64,000 nt of DNA, from positions 124,001 through 188,000 of the forward strand of contig JBEEGH010000034.1 of NCBI GenBank assembly GCA_041166745.1. Direction: 5' to 3'. Both the position numbers and the translations under genes were made by a program. The DNA is from DASUCS01 sp041166745. GTDB taxonomy: Bacteria; Actinomycetota; Acidimicrobiia; Acidimicrobiales; JACDCH01. Under the pieces are notes generated by a model. The model was not told the DNA's origin, did no database searches, and worked only from the letters and a program-made list of their open reading frames with translations. Below, one piece after another: positions 16,634-24,876 of the stretch. Within the stretch, counting starts at the first letter, position 1. Every line of letters begins with the position of its first letter.

Positions 16634-17875
16634 TCACACGGGCTGGGTGCCGACCTTCAGTTCCTTGAACGGCATGTCCCGGTCGACCTGGGGCTCCTTC
16701 GGCAGGCCGAGTACGCGCTCGCCGATGATGTTGCGCTGCACCTCGTCGGTGCCGCCGGCGATGCGCGACGCGGGCGCGGAGAGCACGCCGAGGGCCCAGC
16801 GGGACTCGCGCTGGTCCTCCCACGCCTGGCCGCCAGCGCCCGCGATGGCGATGCCGAGATCGGAGGCGCGCCGCGCGAGAAGCGCGCCGGCGAGCTTGGC
16901 AATGGAGCCCTCCGGGCCTGGCGCCTTACCGGCCTTCACCGCCGCGCGGGTGCGCTGCCCGATGTAGCCCATGATCTCTGTGCGGATGTAGACGTCGGCA
17001 ATGCCCTGGCGCACGACGGGGTCTTCGAGCAGTCCGCGCCGACGGGCGAGATCGACGAGCGGCTTCACACCGGTGCTTCGCCCGCCGCCACCACCGGAGC
17101 CGATGGCGACGCGCTCGTTCATCAGCATCGCGATGGCGCAACGCCAGCCATCGTCGACGTCGCCGATCCGGTTCGCGTCGGGGATGCGCGTATCGGTGAA
17201 GAACACCTCGTTGAAGCCGGATCCACCATTCATCTGGCGCAGGGGTCGGATGTCGACGCCGGGTGCCTTGAAGTCGATGATGAACATGGTGATGCCGCGG
17301 TGCTTCGGCTTCTCGGGGTTCGTGCGGGCGATGACGGCGCCGAAGTCGGAGATCTGTGCTCCAGTGGTCCAGACCTTCTGGCCGTTGAGGATCCACTCGT
17401 CGCCGTCGCGGTCGGCGCGCATCTGCAGGCTGGCGACGTCGGAACCGGCACCCGGTTCGGAGAACAGCTGGGACCAGATCTCCTCGCCGCGCAACGCCTT
17501 GGCGACGTAACGCTCGCGTTGCGCATCGGTACCGAACTCGATCATCGTCGGGATCACCATGCCGAGGCCGATGATGTACGCGGTCGTCGGTAGCTCGTAG
17601 CCGGCCGCCTCCTCGTTGAAGACGCGCTGGTGCTCGGACGTGAGGCCCGGCCCCCACGGCTTCGGCCACGTGAGCCCCGCGAGGCCGGCGTCGGAGAGCG
17701 CCGCTTGAAAAGCCTTCTGACTCTCGAGGTCGGCGACGGTCGCCTCGAACGCCGGGCCGTCGTCACCGCGCTTCGCTCGCTTCGGCGCGTGCTCGGCGAG
17801 GAACGACCGCACCTTGAGCCGGAACTCCGCCAGCTCAGGGGTCTCAGTGATCTGATGCTCGTCGGTCGCGGTCAT
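16634..17875 (-). CDS. Acyl-CoA dehydrogenase
   Basis: A 413-residue FAD-dependent acyl-CoA dehydrogenase. The FAD/substrate loop is Q-L-F-S-E-P-G-A-G-S-D, followed by G-Q-K-V-W-T-T-G-A. The C-terminal domain has R-I-A-G-G-T-D-E-V-Q-R-N-I-I-G-E-R-V-L-G-L-P-K-E-P. The catalytic base cannot be placed with confidence. Its ATG overlaps the P450 stop (ATGA), so P450 and dehydrogenase are translationally coupled. That suggests oxidation of an alkyl or sterol side chain followed by beta-oxidation; the substrate is inferred only. Confidence 0.9.
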   Translation of the reverse strand: MTATDEHQITETPELAEFRLKVRSFLAEHAPKRAKRGDDGPAFEATVADLESQKAFQAALSDAGLAGLTWPKPWGPGLTSEHQRVFNEEAAGYELPTTAYIIGLGMVIPTMIEFGTDAQRERYVAKALRGEEIWSQLFSEPGAGSDVASLQMRADRDGDEWILNGQKVWTTGAQISDFGAVIARTNPEKPKHRGITMFIIDFKAPGVDIRPLRQMNGGSGFNEVFFTDTRIPDANRIGDVDDGWRCAIAMLMNERVAIGSGGGGGRSTGVKPLVDLARRRGLLEDPVVRQGIADVYIRTEIMGYIGQRTRAAVKAGKAPGPEGSIAKLAGALLARRASDLGIAIAGAGGQAWEDQRESRWALGVLSAPASRIAGGTDEVQRNIIGERVLGLPKEPQVDRDMPFKELKVGTQPV

Positions 17876-19119
17876 GAGAGCATTCGATACGAAACGGGGA
17901 GATGCTTCAAGCCGCCGACGAACACGGTCGCCGATTTCGACGGCTCGCCCGCGAGCTGCAGGTCGCCAACGCGCGCAAGAAGCTCTTCGAAGAAGATCCG
18001 AAGCTCGAGGCGCGCGAGGTGGGCGCCCAGACAGAAGTGGACGCCGTAGCCGAACGCGACCTGCTTGTTGTCAGGACGCCCGACGTCGAATCGGAACGGA
18101 TCCTCGAACACGTCCTCGTCCCGGTTGGCCGACAGGTAGGCGAGATACACGGAATCGCCGGCGGGGATCGCCTGGCCGCCAACGACGCGGTCCTCGGTGG
18201 CAGTCCGCATGAACTCCTTCACCGGCGTGACCCACCGAATGATCTCCTCGACCGCGTTCGAACCGAGCGACGGATCGTCGCGCAACCGCGCGAGCTGGTC
18301 GGGGTGGCGCAGCAGCGCCTCGAGCCCACCGGCGATCGACGAGCTCGTCGTGTCGTGCCCTGCCGTCGCGATGATCACGTAGTACGACGCGGCATCGAAG
18401 TCGTTGAGCGGCTCGCCGTTGATGGTGGCGTTGGCGATGACCGACGCGAGGTCGTCGGTCGGGTTCGCCCGCCGGTCGGCGGTGAGCGCCACGAAGTACT
18501 GGAAGAAGTCGAGCATGGTGGCCATGCGTTCTTGCGGGTCTGCCGAGCGGGTGAGCTCTTCGTCGTCGCTGCCGAACGCTTCGGTGGTGAGCTGCAGGAT
18601 CCTCGGGAAGTCCTGCTCGGGGAGGCCGAGGATCGAAAGAATCACGTGCAGCGGGAACCCGACCGCGACCTCCTGCACGAAATCGCACGAGCCGCCGAGC
18701 TCGGCCATGTGGTCGATGTAGCGGACCGCGAGCTCGCGCACCCGGTCTTCGAGCGCACGGATCCGACCGGGAAGGAACCAGCTCGACGTGATCCCGCGGA
18801 ACGCCTTGTGATCGGGATCGTCCATGTGAATCAGCGTGCGCAACATCGGGCCACCATTCGCCTCGGCGGCTGCCTCCATGGCCGCGGGAACGAGCAGCGG
18901 GCGCGGCGCGTTGCGGAAGTGCTCGTTGTCTCGTTCGATGTCGAGGACATCGGCGTGGCGAGTGACAGCCCAGAAGGGCCGGTAGCGCTCAGACTCCACT
19001 CTGGCGACCGGGTGTTCGCGCCGGAGCACCCGGCACGCGGCGTGGAACCGTTCTTCGTCCGCGTACGCGGTTGGGTCCACGAAGACGGTGGTGAGGTCGG
19101 TCAGGTCTGTGAGGCTCAC
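17872..19119 (-). CDS. Cytochrome P450 (CYP125/CYP142-like)
   Basis: A 415-residue bacterial P450. The I-helix has canonical A-G-H-D-T-T at 253-258, ExxR is E292-I-I-R295, and the haem loop F-G-Y-G-V-H-F-C-L-G provides Cys363. The region V-T-P-V-K-E-F-M-R-T-A resembles actinobacterial fatty-acid and sterol hydroxylases of the CYP124/125/142 type. GTG 19119 was chosen because GGAAGGGG stands six bases upstream. It is the first gene of a two-gene operon with the acyl-CoA dehydrogenase and is divergent from a TetR gene. Confidence 0.88.
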   Translation of the reverse strand: MSLTDLTDLTTVFVDPTAYADEERFHAACRVLRREHPVARVESERYRPFWAVTRHADVLDIERDNEHFRNAPRPLLVPAAMEAAAEANGGPMLRTLIHMDDPDHKAFRGITSSWFLPGRIRALEDRVRELAVRYIDHMAELGGSCDFVQEVAVGFPLHVILSILGLPEQDFPRILQLTTEAFGSDDEELTRSADPQERMATMLDFFQYFVALTADRRANPTDDLASVIANATINGEPLNDFDAASYYVIIATAGHDTTSSSIAGGLEALLRHPDQLARLRDDPSLGSNAVEEIIRWVTPVKEFMRTATEDRVVGGQAIPAGDSVYLAYLSANRDEDVFEDPFRFDVGRPDNKQVAFGYGVHFCLGAHLARLELRIFFEELLARVGDLQLAGEPSKSATVFVGGLKHLPVSYRMLS

Positions 19120-19150
19120 ATCGGTCCCCTTCCAAGCGATCTCCGTACAG

Positions 19151-19162
19151 TAACTTATGTTA
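19151..19162. promoter_or_regulatory. Candidate operator, AT-rich palindrome
   Basis: TAAC and GTTA flank TTAT in a 12-bp palindrome, partly overlapping a tandem TTATG repeat. It is the only AT-rich spot in the 72-bp gap between the divergent P450 and TetR genes. Operator role is inferred from position. Confidence 0.35.
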
Positions 19163-19191
19163 TGTTTCGGCGGCAAGAGATCGGTGGCTGA

Positions 19192-19755
19192 ATGCGACAG
19201 AGCAAAGACGACTACTACCGCACCGCGCTGGAACTGCTCGCGGACGGCGGCGTGGACGCGCTCACAATGGCCAACCTGTGTGCGCGGCTCGGCGTCACCA
19301 CCGGCAGCTTCTACGCGCACTTCGGAGGTATCCGCGAGTTCCACAACGCGTTCCTCGAACAGTGGGAGGCGGGTCGCGTGTATCAGCTCAAGGAGCAGGT
19401 GGACTCCACGCCTGAGCCCCTCGAGCGCATCGACCTACTCCGGCGCATCGCTGTCGGCGTCAACCACGAGGCCGAGAGCGCCATCCGCGCCTGGGCCCGC
19501 ACGAACCCCGTCGTCGCCGAGTTCCAGCGGCGAGTCGATCGCGTCCGTGAAGAAGTGCTCGTGCAGGCCTTCGTCGACATCGGCATCGACAAGAAGGAAG
19601 CGCGAGTGCTCGCGCGCATCGGGCTGACGATCCTCGTCGGTACCCAGCAGATCGAGGAGAAGGTCGATCGCAAACGACTCGACACGCTCTTGTCGGAGTA
19701 CCAACGATGGTTGGAGTTCCGCAGAGACGCGGAAGACGCTGTTCGCGAGGCATAG
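19192..19755 (+). CDS. TetR-family transcriptional regulator
   Basis: A 187-residue regulator. The helix-turn-helix lies at about residues 8-50 (Y-R-T-A-L-E-L-L-A-D-G-G-V-D-A-L-T, then L-G-V-T-T-G-S-F-Y-A-H-F-G). Residues 70-185 form the ligand-binding helical domain. It is divergent from the P450 and acyl-CoA dehydrogenase pair and is the likely repressor of both itself and that operon. The ATG at 19192 overlaps no other gene; its ribosome-binding site is weak. It converges with a second TetR gene 8 bp away. Confidence 0.85.
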   Translation: MRQSKDDYYRTALELLADGGVDALTMANLCARLGVTTGSFYAHFGGIREFHNAFLEQWEAGRVYQLKEQVDSTPEPLERIDLLRRIAVGVNHEAESAIRAWARTNPVVAEFQRRVDRVREEVLVQAFVDIGIDKKEARVLARIGLTILVGTQQIEEKVDRKRLDTLLSEYQRWLEFRRDAEDAVREA

Positions 19756-19763
19756 ACGCGCGG

Positions 19764-20408
19764 TCAAGCCTTCCAGACGTCGCCTGCGAGAAACCGTTCG
19801 AACCCGACCCAGATCGAGTTCATCGCGCTGGCCACGATTGCGTCCCGGGGTACATCCGGATGGTCGTACCACCACAGCGCCAGACCCTGGAGCACGGCGC
19901 GCATCGTCTCCCACGCCAGCTCGACCGCGTACGGTTCGCTGAGATCGAGGTGCGGTGAAGCCAACTCGACGACCAGCGGGAGAAGCTCGTCGCGACTGCG
20001 ATCCCGCATGACTCGATGTGCCGCTTCGATGTCGGGGTCTCCGGTCGTGTCGCGAAACAGCATCCTCCCCGCGAAGGGGTGATGCTCGATGTAGCCGAAC
20101 CATGCTCCGATCGCGGTTGCGATCCAGTCGCCGAGCGCGGCTCCTTGCGCGGTGTGCTCGAACCAGATGCTTCGGAGCTCGGCGTAGTGGCGCTCGATCA
20201 GACGTTGGTACAGGTCGCGCTTGGAGGCGAAGTGGTCGTAGATGACGGGCACCGTGACGCCGGATCGGCGAGCGATCTCCTCGATCGAAGCGCCGTGGTA
20301 GCCGCGCTCGCCGAAGACATCCGTCGCGCCGTCCTCGATGACCTTGCGCCGATCTGGTGCCGTCATGCGTTTGCGGGCCGGCGCCGCTGGAGCCTTCGTT
20401 TTGGGCAA
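19764..20408 (-). CDS. TetR-family transcriptional regulator
   Basis: A 214-residue regulator (from TTG 20408). The helix-turn-helix covers about residues 20-65 (V-I-E-D-G-A-T-D-V-F-G-E-R-G-Y-H-G-A-S, then V-T-V-P-V-I-Y-D-H-F-A-S-K). A basic N-terminal tail precedes it. The start is uncertain: TTG 20408 lies in one of two operator-like repeats, while ATG 20366 would remove the tail; neither has a good ribosome-binding site. It is divergent from the CrtA-like gene and is the natural candidate to bind the twin operators between them. Confidence 0.83.
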   Translation of the reverse strand: MPKTKAPAAPARKRMTAPDRRKVIEDGATDVFGERGYHGASIEEIARRSGVTVPVIYDHFASKRDLYQRLIERHYAELRSIWFEHTAQGAALGDWIATAIGAWFGYIEHHPFAGRMLFRDTTGDPDIEAAHRVMRDRSRDELLPLVVELASPHLDLSEPYAVELAWETMRAVLQGLALWWYDHPDVPRDAIVASAMNSIWVGFERFLAGDVWKA

Positions 20409-20430
20409 CCTAATGACCCCTAGGTATGGT
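20401..20430 (+). promoter_or_regulatory. Candidate promoter of the CrtA-like gene
   Basis: TTGGGC (20401-20406) and TATGGT (20425-20430) stand 18 bp apart, a reasonable sigma-70-type pair. One operator repeat lies exactly between the two boxes and the second lies just after the expected transcription start. This is the classical layout for repression. Confidence 0.4.
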
Positions 20431-20457
20431 GGTTTCGAACCTACTCATCATTAGGTT
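20407..20457. promoter_or_regulatory. Twin operators AACCTA-N8-TAGGT
   Basis: Two copies of the same dyad occur: AACCTA-N8-TAGGT at 20407-20425 and AACCTA-N8-TAGGTT at 20438-20457, 31 bp (about three helical turns) apart. The outermost arms also form a perfect 10-bp inverted repeat (AACCTAATGA and TCATTAGGTT). They occupy the gap between the divergent TetR and CrtA-like genes, so they are very probably the TetR binding sites. Confidence 0.7.
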
Positions 20458-20470
20458 AGAGGAGGCAGAC

Positions 20471-21172
20471 GTGACCCCTGTGGTATCCGTGCACATCGCA
20501 GACGTCGGGCGCGGTGCGGCTCTGCGACTGCTCTCGAAGCGGACGGCGCTGGCCGGCGTACCGGGCCTGCGCAACGCCAACATTGGCGCTGCGACCCCGC
20601 TGAGCACCTCGCTGTTGCCATCGCCAAGTTTTCGCCGAGTCGGTTTGATCGCGTTCTGGGACGACGATGCAGCCATCGAATCCTTCCTGCGAAGCGACTC
20701 GCGGGCGGCACGCTTTGCTGACGGCTGGAGCGCCCGGCTCGAACCGCTCCGCATGTTCGGTTCGTGGCCCGGACTCCCCGACGACATCAACCGATCGCGT
20801 CACACTGACTACGACGGTCCAGCGCTCGTGCTCACCTTCGGGCGGCTGCGGTTGACACAGACGGTGCGGTTCCTGCGGGCCAGCGCGAAAGCTGCCGGGG
20901 CCGCCATCGCGGCGCCGGGCGCGGTGTGGGCCACCGCGCTGGCCCGACCGCCGTTCGTGGCGACCTGCTCGATCTGGGAATCGGCCCGAGCCCTGAGCAG
21001 CTACGCCTACGGAACCAATGACCGTGGTCATCCCGACGCCATGGAGTCCGACTCGGCCAAGCCGTTCCACCGCCGGTCGGCCTTCGTGCGGCTCCGGCCC
21101 TACCGAGTCGAAGGCAGCCTCGGCGGAGCCAACCCGCTGGCGGCGGGAGCACTCGCCGCGGTTACCTCGTGA
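20471..21172 (+). CDS. CrtA-like (spheroidene monooxygenase-type) protein
   Basis: A 233-residue protein that resembles the spheroidene monooxygenase (CrtA) family of haem-containing oxygenases. The visible features are G-L-I-A-F-W-D-D-D-A-A near residue 60, L-T-F-G-R-L-R-L-x-x-x-V-R-F-L, C-S-I-W-E-S, Y-A-Y-G followed by a conserved G-H, and a C-terminal P-F-H-R-R-S-A-F-V-R-L-R-P-Y. No carotenoid genes are present, so the substrate is probably not spheroidene. GTG 20471 has GGAGG seven bases upstream and follows the twin operators. Confidence 0.7.
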   Translation: MTPVVSVHIADVGRGAALRLLSKRTALAGVPGLRNANIGAATPLSTSLLPSPSFRRVGLIAFWDDDAAIESFLRSDSRAARFADGWSARLEPLRMFGSWPGLPDDINRSRHTDYDGPALVLTFGRLRLTQTVRFLRASAKAAGAAIAAPGAVWATALARPPFVATCSIWESARALSSYAYGTNDRGHPDAMESDSAKPFHRRSAFVRLRPYRVEGSLGGANPLAAGALAAVTS

Positions 21173-21187
21173 CGAGTCGTTCACGAG

Positions 21188-22396
21188 TCACGGCACGAGC
21201 TCCGGGGCGCCGACGAGCCGCCCGGGGAGCCTGCGGGCCACGGCCACCGAGACCACCAGGCAGGCGGCGCACACGATCAGCAGCGGCTGCAATCCAGACC
21301 CGTCGTCGCGCACGACACCCGCAAGGACGAGGGTGGACGCGATGCTCCCCACATAGCGGCTGGCCGACAGCACGCCCGCAGCCGACCCGACGCGCGCGAG
21401 CGGTGCAGCCTCGATGCCGGCGGTCATCACACTAGGGGTCGCCACCCCCAAGCCGAGGCCGAACAACAACAGGGTGATGACGAGCAGCGCCGACGGGACG
21501 CCGTCCCCGGCAACCGCGGATGCAGCCACGGCCACGACAGTGACGGTCAGGCCGAGGACGACGGGCCGGCGCCGACCGCGGGCGTCGCCGAGGCGGCCCC
21601 CGTACGGGCCCGTCACCACCATGCCGAGCGTGAGGAAGGACAACGCCACACCGATCGACGCCGCGCTCCAACCGCGGCTGTCGAGCACGATGGGCACGGC
21701 CAAGAGCAGTGCGTACTGAGCGAATGTGCTCAGCGCTTGCGTGGTGAAGGCCACGCCGAACACACCGTTGAACAGCCGACCCGAGTCATCGGGCGCGACG
21801 ATCGCGTCGTCCATCGACGGTGTGGATGATGGCGCGACTCGGCGCCGCAGCACGTAGAGCACCGCTAGGACAACCGGGAGGTTCACGCCGAAGATCGAGC
21901 GCCACCCGAACGCGGCGGTGGCGAGCCCGCCGACGACCGGGCCGAGGCCGGCGCCGACACCGAGCACGGAGCCCTGCACGCCGAACGCTCGGCCGCGCTG
22001 CCGATCGGGTACGACCTCGCGGAGCATCGCTTGCACACTCGGGATCAACGCCGACGCGAACGCGGCCTGCAAGGCGCGAAGCGCGACGAGTAGCCAAAAC
22101 GAGTTCGCGACCATGGCCGCTGCGGAGAAGACCCCGAACCCGGCCGTGGCGATGGTGGCCAAGCGTCGAGCACCGAGAACGTCGCAGACACGCCCGGCGA
22201 GGGGTTGCCCGACCAACATCGCGACGAGGTAGAGCGTGATGAGCACGCTCGCCCGGCTCTTGGAGATGTCGAAGTCGCGCGCGATCCGCGGGAGTGCGAC
22301 CGCGATCATCGTTGAGTTCAACGGCACGAGAGCCGAGGCGAGGGCGATCCCTCCGATGGTGGTGGCAGGAACGACGCCCTCGCCGTCGCGGCTCAT
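21188..22396 (-). CDS. MFS transporter (DHA1-like)
   Basis: A 402-residue membrane protein with about twelve hydrophobic segments. The motif A-like loop G-R-V-C-D-V-L-G-A-R-R lies between segments 2 and 3, and the second-half counterpart is G-G-R-L-G-D-A-R-G-R-R-R. This is typical of proton-driven drug exporters. Its ATG overlaps the stop of the phosphohistidine-domain gene (ATGA), so it is made together with that protein. The export substrate may be the compound handled by that protein. It converges with the CrtA-like gene. Confidence 0.86.
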   Translation of the reverse strand: MSRDGEGVVPATTIGGIALASALVPLNSTMIAVALPRIARDFDISKSRASVLITLYLVAMLVGQPLAGRVCDVLGARRLATIATAGFGVFSAAAMVANSFWLLVALRALQAAFASALIPSVQAMLREVVPDRQRGRAFGVQGSVLGVGAGLGPVVGGLATAAFGWRSIFGVNLPVVLAVLYVLRRRVAPSSTPSMDDAIVAPDDSGRLFNGVFGVAFTTQALSTFAQYALLLAVPIVLDSRGWSAASIGVALSFLTLGMVVTGPYGGRLGDARGRRRPVVLGLTVTVVAVAASAVAGDGVPSALLVITLLLFGLGLGVATPSVMTAGIEAAPLARVGSAAGVLSASRYVGSIASTLVLAGVVRDDGSGLQPLLIVCAACLVVSVAVARRLPGRLVGAPELVP

Positions 22397-24045
22397 TCGA
22401 GAATCGTCACCTGGCCGGTCGTGCCGTCGACGCGCACGCGCTTGGCGAGCTCCAATCGACTCGTGCCGTCGTTCGTGCCGACCACCGCCGGGATGCCCAT
22501 TTCGCGCGAGACGATCGCGGCGTGTGACGCGAAGCTCCCGTGATCGGTGACGATCGCGCTCACCAGATGCAACATCGAGTTGAACGCTTCGCCAGTGGTG
22601 GGAGCGACCAACACGTCGCCCGGCTCGAGCGTGAACAGGTCGTCGATGGACCGCACCAGCCGCACGGGACCCTCGATCACGCCTTGCGCGCCGGGGATGC
22701 CGATGATCGTCGTCGCGTCACCTTCGGGTGACTCCAGCTGACCGAGGATGCCGTCGATGAGGAATCCCACCGAGGACATCAGCCGAGCCAGCGGCGGCGG
22801 GAGCATGTCGACGGGCGGCGGGTGTGGCATCGGCGGACCGAGGAAGCGGGGTGCTCCCGCGAGCGTGCGGTCCACACGGTCGATGGCCCGCTCGTGGAGC
22901 TCCTGCGCCGTGGGTGCGCCGACTCCTGCGAGCAACGCGTTGATCTCGTCGGCGTCGGCCTCGAGCACGTCGGTGATCGCGTCCAGCTGGCCACGCTGCT
23001 GGAGGCGACGCCCGAGCTCGAGCAGTGCGAGCCGCAAGAGTCCGATGGCCGAGATCTCGCTGTAGATGCCGCGCTCGTCGCGCAAGCGGTACACCAGCCG
23101 CGCTTCGGTCAACAGATCGTCGAACGCAGATCGATGCTCCTCAGGCACGGCCGTACGAAGTTCGGCGGCGGTGGCGTCCGACCGCCGCAGCCCGTCGTCG
23201 ATGTCGACCTCGAGCGCAGACTGCAGACGACCAATGAGGCCTTCCGGTCGTTCACCGACGGTGGGGTTCGTGACGTCGAAACCCTCGAGCAGGCGGAAGT
23301 GGACCGAGTCGATGTACTCCGCCACCTCGGGCACCCGCGCCCGCAGGCGAGCGAGCACGTCGGCGGCGTCGCCGTGGGAGAAGAGGAGGGTGCGCGCGTC
23401 GTCGTCCTTGCGGAGAGCTTCGAGCGCGGGTCGCATCTCGGGCGCGACCACGTTCGACACTGGTGAGTAGCCGTCGAGGACCGACAAGAGGGTCGTCGGC
23501 GGTCGGCCGGTCCACCCCGCAGCCTGCAACAAGAAGTCGCCCACCGGCACGAGCGCGTGCGTGTTGTGCCGGTGGTGCTGGTACACCATCTCGGTCACAT
23601 GCCCTATGCACGCGTCGATGTGCGTCTGCAGCTGTGCGTCGTCTAGCGCGGACACGTCCACGTCGAGCTCGCGATGGCGCGCGATTGACGCTGGCTTCAG
23701 CTCGTCGTCCCAGCGACGCATCCCTTCACGCCAGATGCGCGCCTCGAAGGCCTGTGCCGCGACGCCGGCCCGTCGGCCGAACTCGGCACCGATCCACTCC
23801 GGGTCCTTGGGCCCATCCGGACCGGGCAGGTCGAACGGTTGCGGCTGGTGGTAGGTGAACCCGTTGATGCTCGCCATCGCGAGCCGATCGAGCAGGACGC
23901 CGTAGACGCTGAACGCCTCCTCGAACCCGCGGTTGAAGCCCTCGGGATACGCCTGCTGCAGCAGCGGTGTCTGCGCCACGGGGTTGTGAGCACTGTCCTG
24001 CTGCCAGGGTCCGGGCGGCGCTTGCCACTCCAACGTCGACGTCAT
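22393..24045 (-). CDS. PEP-utilising mobile (phosphohistidine) domain protein without ATP-grasp domain
   Basis: A 550-residue protein. Residues 1-430 are mostly helical, with no recognisable ATP-grasp or TIM-barrel domain. Residues of about 455-545 are a PEP-utiliser mobile domain: P-G-D-V-L-V-A-P-T-T, then S-A-I-V-T-D-H-G-S-F-A-S-H-A-A-I-V-S-R-E-M-G-I-P-A-V-V-G, with His508 as the phosphorylatable His. In PEP synthase and rifampin phosphotransferase this swivelling domain carries phosphate between two catalytic domains. Here the partner domains would have to be encoded elsewhere or be unrecognised. GGAGGAG precedes the ATG. It is coupled to the MFS gene. Confidence 0.8.
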   Translation of the reverse strand: MTSTLEWQAPPGPWQQDSAHNPVAQTPLLQQAYPEGFNRGFEEAFSVYGVLLDRLAMASINGFTYHQPQPFDLPGPDGPKDPEWIGAEFGRRAGVAAQAFEARIWREGMRRWDDELKPASIARHRELDVDVSALDDAQLQTHIDACIGHVTEMVYQHHRHNTHALVPVGDFLLQAAGWTGRPPTTLLSVLDGYSPVSNVVAPEMRPALEALRKDDDARTLLFSHGDAADVLARLRARVPEVAEYIDSVHFRLLEGFDVTNPTVGERPEGLIGRLQSALEVDIDDGLRRSDATAAELRTAVPEEHRSAFDDLLTEARLVYRLRDERGIYSEISAIGLLRLALLELGRRLQQRGQLDAITDVLEADADEINALLAGVGAPTAQELHERAIDRVDRTLAGAPRFLGPPMPHPPPVDMLPPPLARLMSSVGFLIDGILGQLESPEGDATTIIGIPGAQGVIEGPVRLVRSIDDLFTLEPGDVLVAPTTGEAFNSMLHLVSAIVTDHGSFASHAAIVSREMGIPAVVGTNDGTSRLELAKRVRVDGTTGQVTILE

Positions 24046-24154
24046 TGCTCCTCCTGCCTCGCGAGGAGACGCCCGAATCCGCCGCCCGCCTCGCCGATGG
24101 TGTGTGTGGGGTGAACGGTAGATGAACTCAGGCCGCTTCGCTGCGAGTCGTCAC

Positions 24155-24172
24155 CCGCAGCCTGCGCTGCGG
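24155..24172 (-). terminator. Candidate terminator hairpin
   Basis: CCGCAGC and GCTGCGG form a perfect 7-bp stem with a 4-nt loop, 30 bp after the stop of the gene ending at 24202 and upstream of the phosphohistidine-domain gene. There is no T-run, as is common in high-GC actinobacteria. It probably separates the two transcripts. Confidence 0.4.
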
Positions 24173-24201
24173 ACGACGGCTGCGCGCGATGTCGTCGTGG
24201 C

Positions 24202-24795
24202 TCAGTGGAGCTGCGGGGCGGTGAGGTCGAGATAGGTGGTTTCGCCCATCCCGCCCGCGAACTCGCCCATGAGTTCCTTCATCTCGTCGGGGAGCTCCGC
24301 CTGCTCGCCCTTGCGGGCTTCTTCCACCGTGGTGAAGTACGCGACGTCGATGCAGGAGTCGGCGCCGGTCCAGATGCGCAGGCCGCCGAGGAGATCGGGC
24401 CGCTGGGCCGCAAACGGCTCGAAGGCCGCGTCCATCTTCTCCACCTGGGAACGATCGACACCGGTGGACCTCATGACCTGGACGAAACCGGCGTCGTTCG
24501 ACCCGCCGCCCATCCACTCGGTGACGTCGCTCGACTCCGTGAACGTGGGCTCGCCGTCGTAGAGCTTCGCCATGCCCTCGAACCAGGCGGTCTGCTCCGG
24601 ACGCCCGGCGTTCGCGCGGGCCGCGGCCTCGTCCTCAAACCTGACGATGGCAACACTCTGTCCGTCGGCGGTGACCCCCGCCGTGACACCGAGATAGCCG
24701 ATCGCACCAGGACGCACCTCTCGCTGCCACCGATCGCCCTGCTCGATGATCGCCGATGGATCGTTGGTCTTGCCTTCGATGACCTGCACGAACAT
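24202..24795 (-). CDS. Two-domain ABM/dimeric alpha-beta barrel-like protein of unknown function
   Basis: A 197-residue soluble protein with an internal duplication. Both halves begin with F-V-Q-V (M-F-V-Q-V-I-E-G at 1, G-F-V-Q-V-M-R-S near 103), continue with a helix, then a strand (Y-L-G-V-T-A-G, L-L-G-G-L-R-I-W) and a second strand (V-A-I-V-R-F, I-D-V-A-Y-F). This is the pattern of ferredoxin-like dimeric alpha-beta barrel (antibiotic-biosynthesis-monooxygenase-like) domains. No catalytic residues can be assigned. GGAGGCAACC precedes the ATG. The MarR gene lies upstream on the same strand, 81 bp away. Confidence 0.7.
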   Translation of the reverse strand: MFVQVIEGKTNDPSAIIEQGDRWQREVRPGAIGYLGVTAGVTADGQSVAIVRFEDEAAARANAGRPEQTAWFEGMAKLYDGEPTFTESSDVTEWMGGGSNDAGFVQVMRSTGVDRSQVEKMDAAFEPFAAQRPDLLGGLRIWTGADSCIDVAYFTTVEEARKGEQAELPDEMKELMGEFAGGMGETTYLDLTAPQLH

Positions 24796-24876
24796 GGTTG
24801 CCTCCGTAGTCGCTCGGTCCGACCAGTGTGCGTCCGCGGGCCCGGCAGCGCAACGGCGCCGCGCCGGTCGCCGTCA

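Noticed and set aside
17902..19191. 429-codon open frame on the plus strand
   Set aside because: It is antisense to the P450 gene, whose motifs are complete. The translation has no recognisable domain and a composition typical of antisense high-GC frames.
20431..20441. GGTTTCGAACC, resembling a tRNA T-arm
   Set aside because: No acceptor stem, anticodon arm or CCA-proximal pairing surrounds it, and it lies in the divergent gap next to the twin operators.
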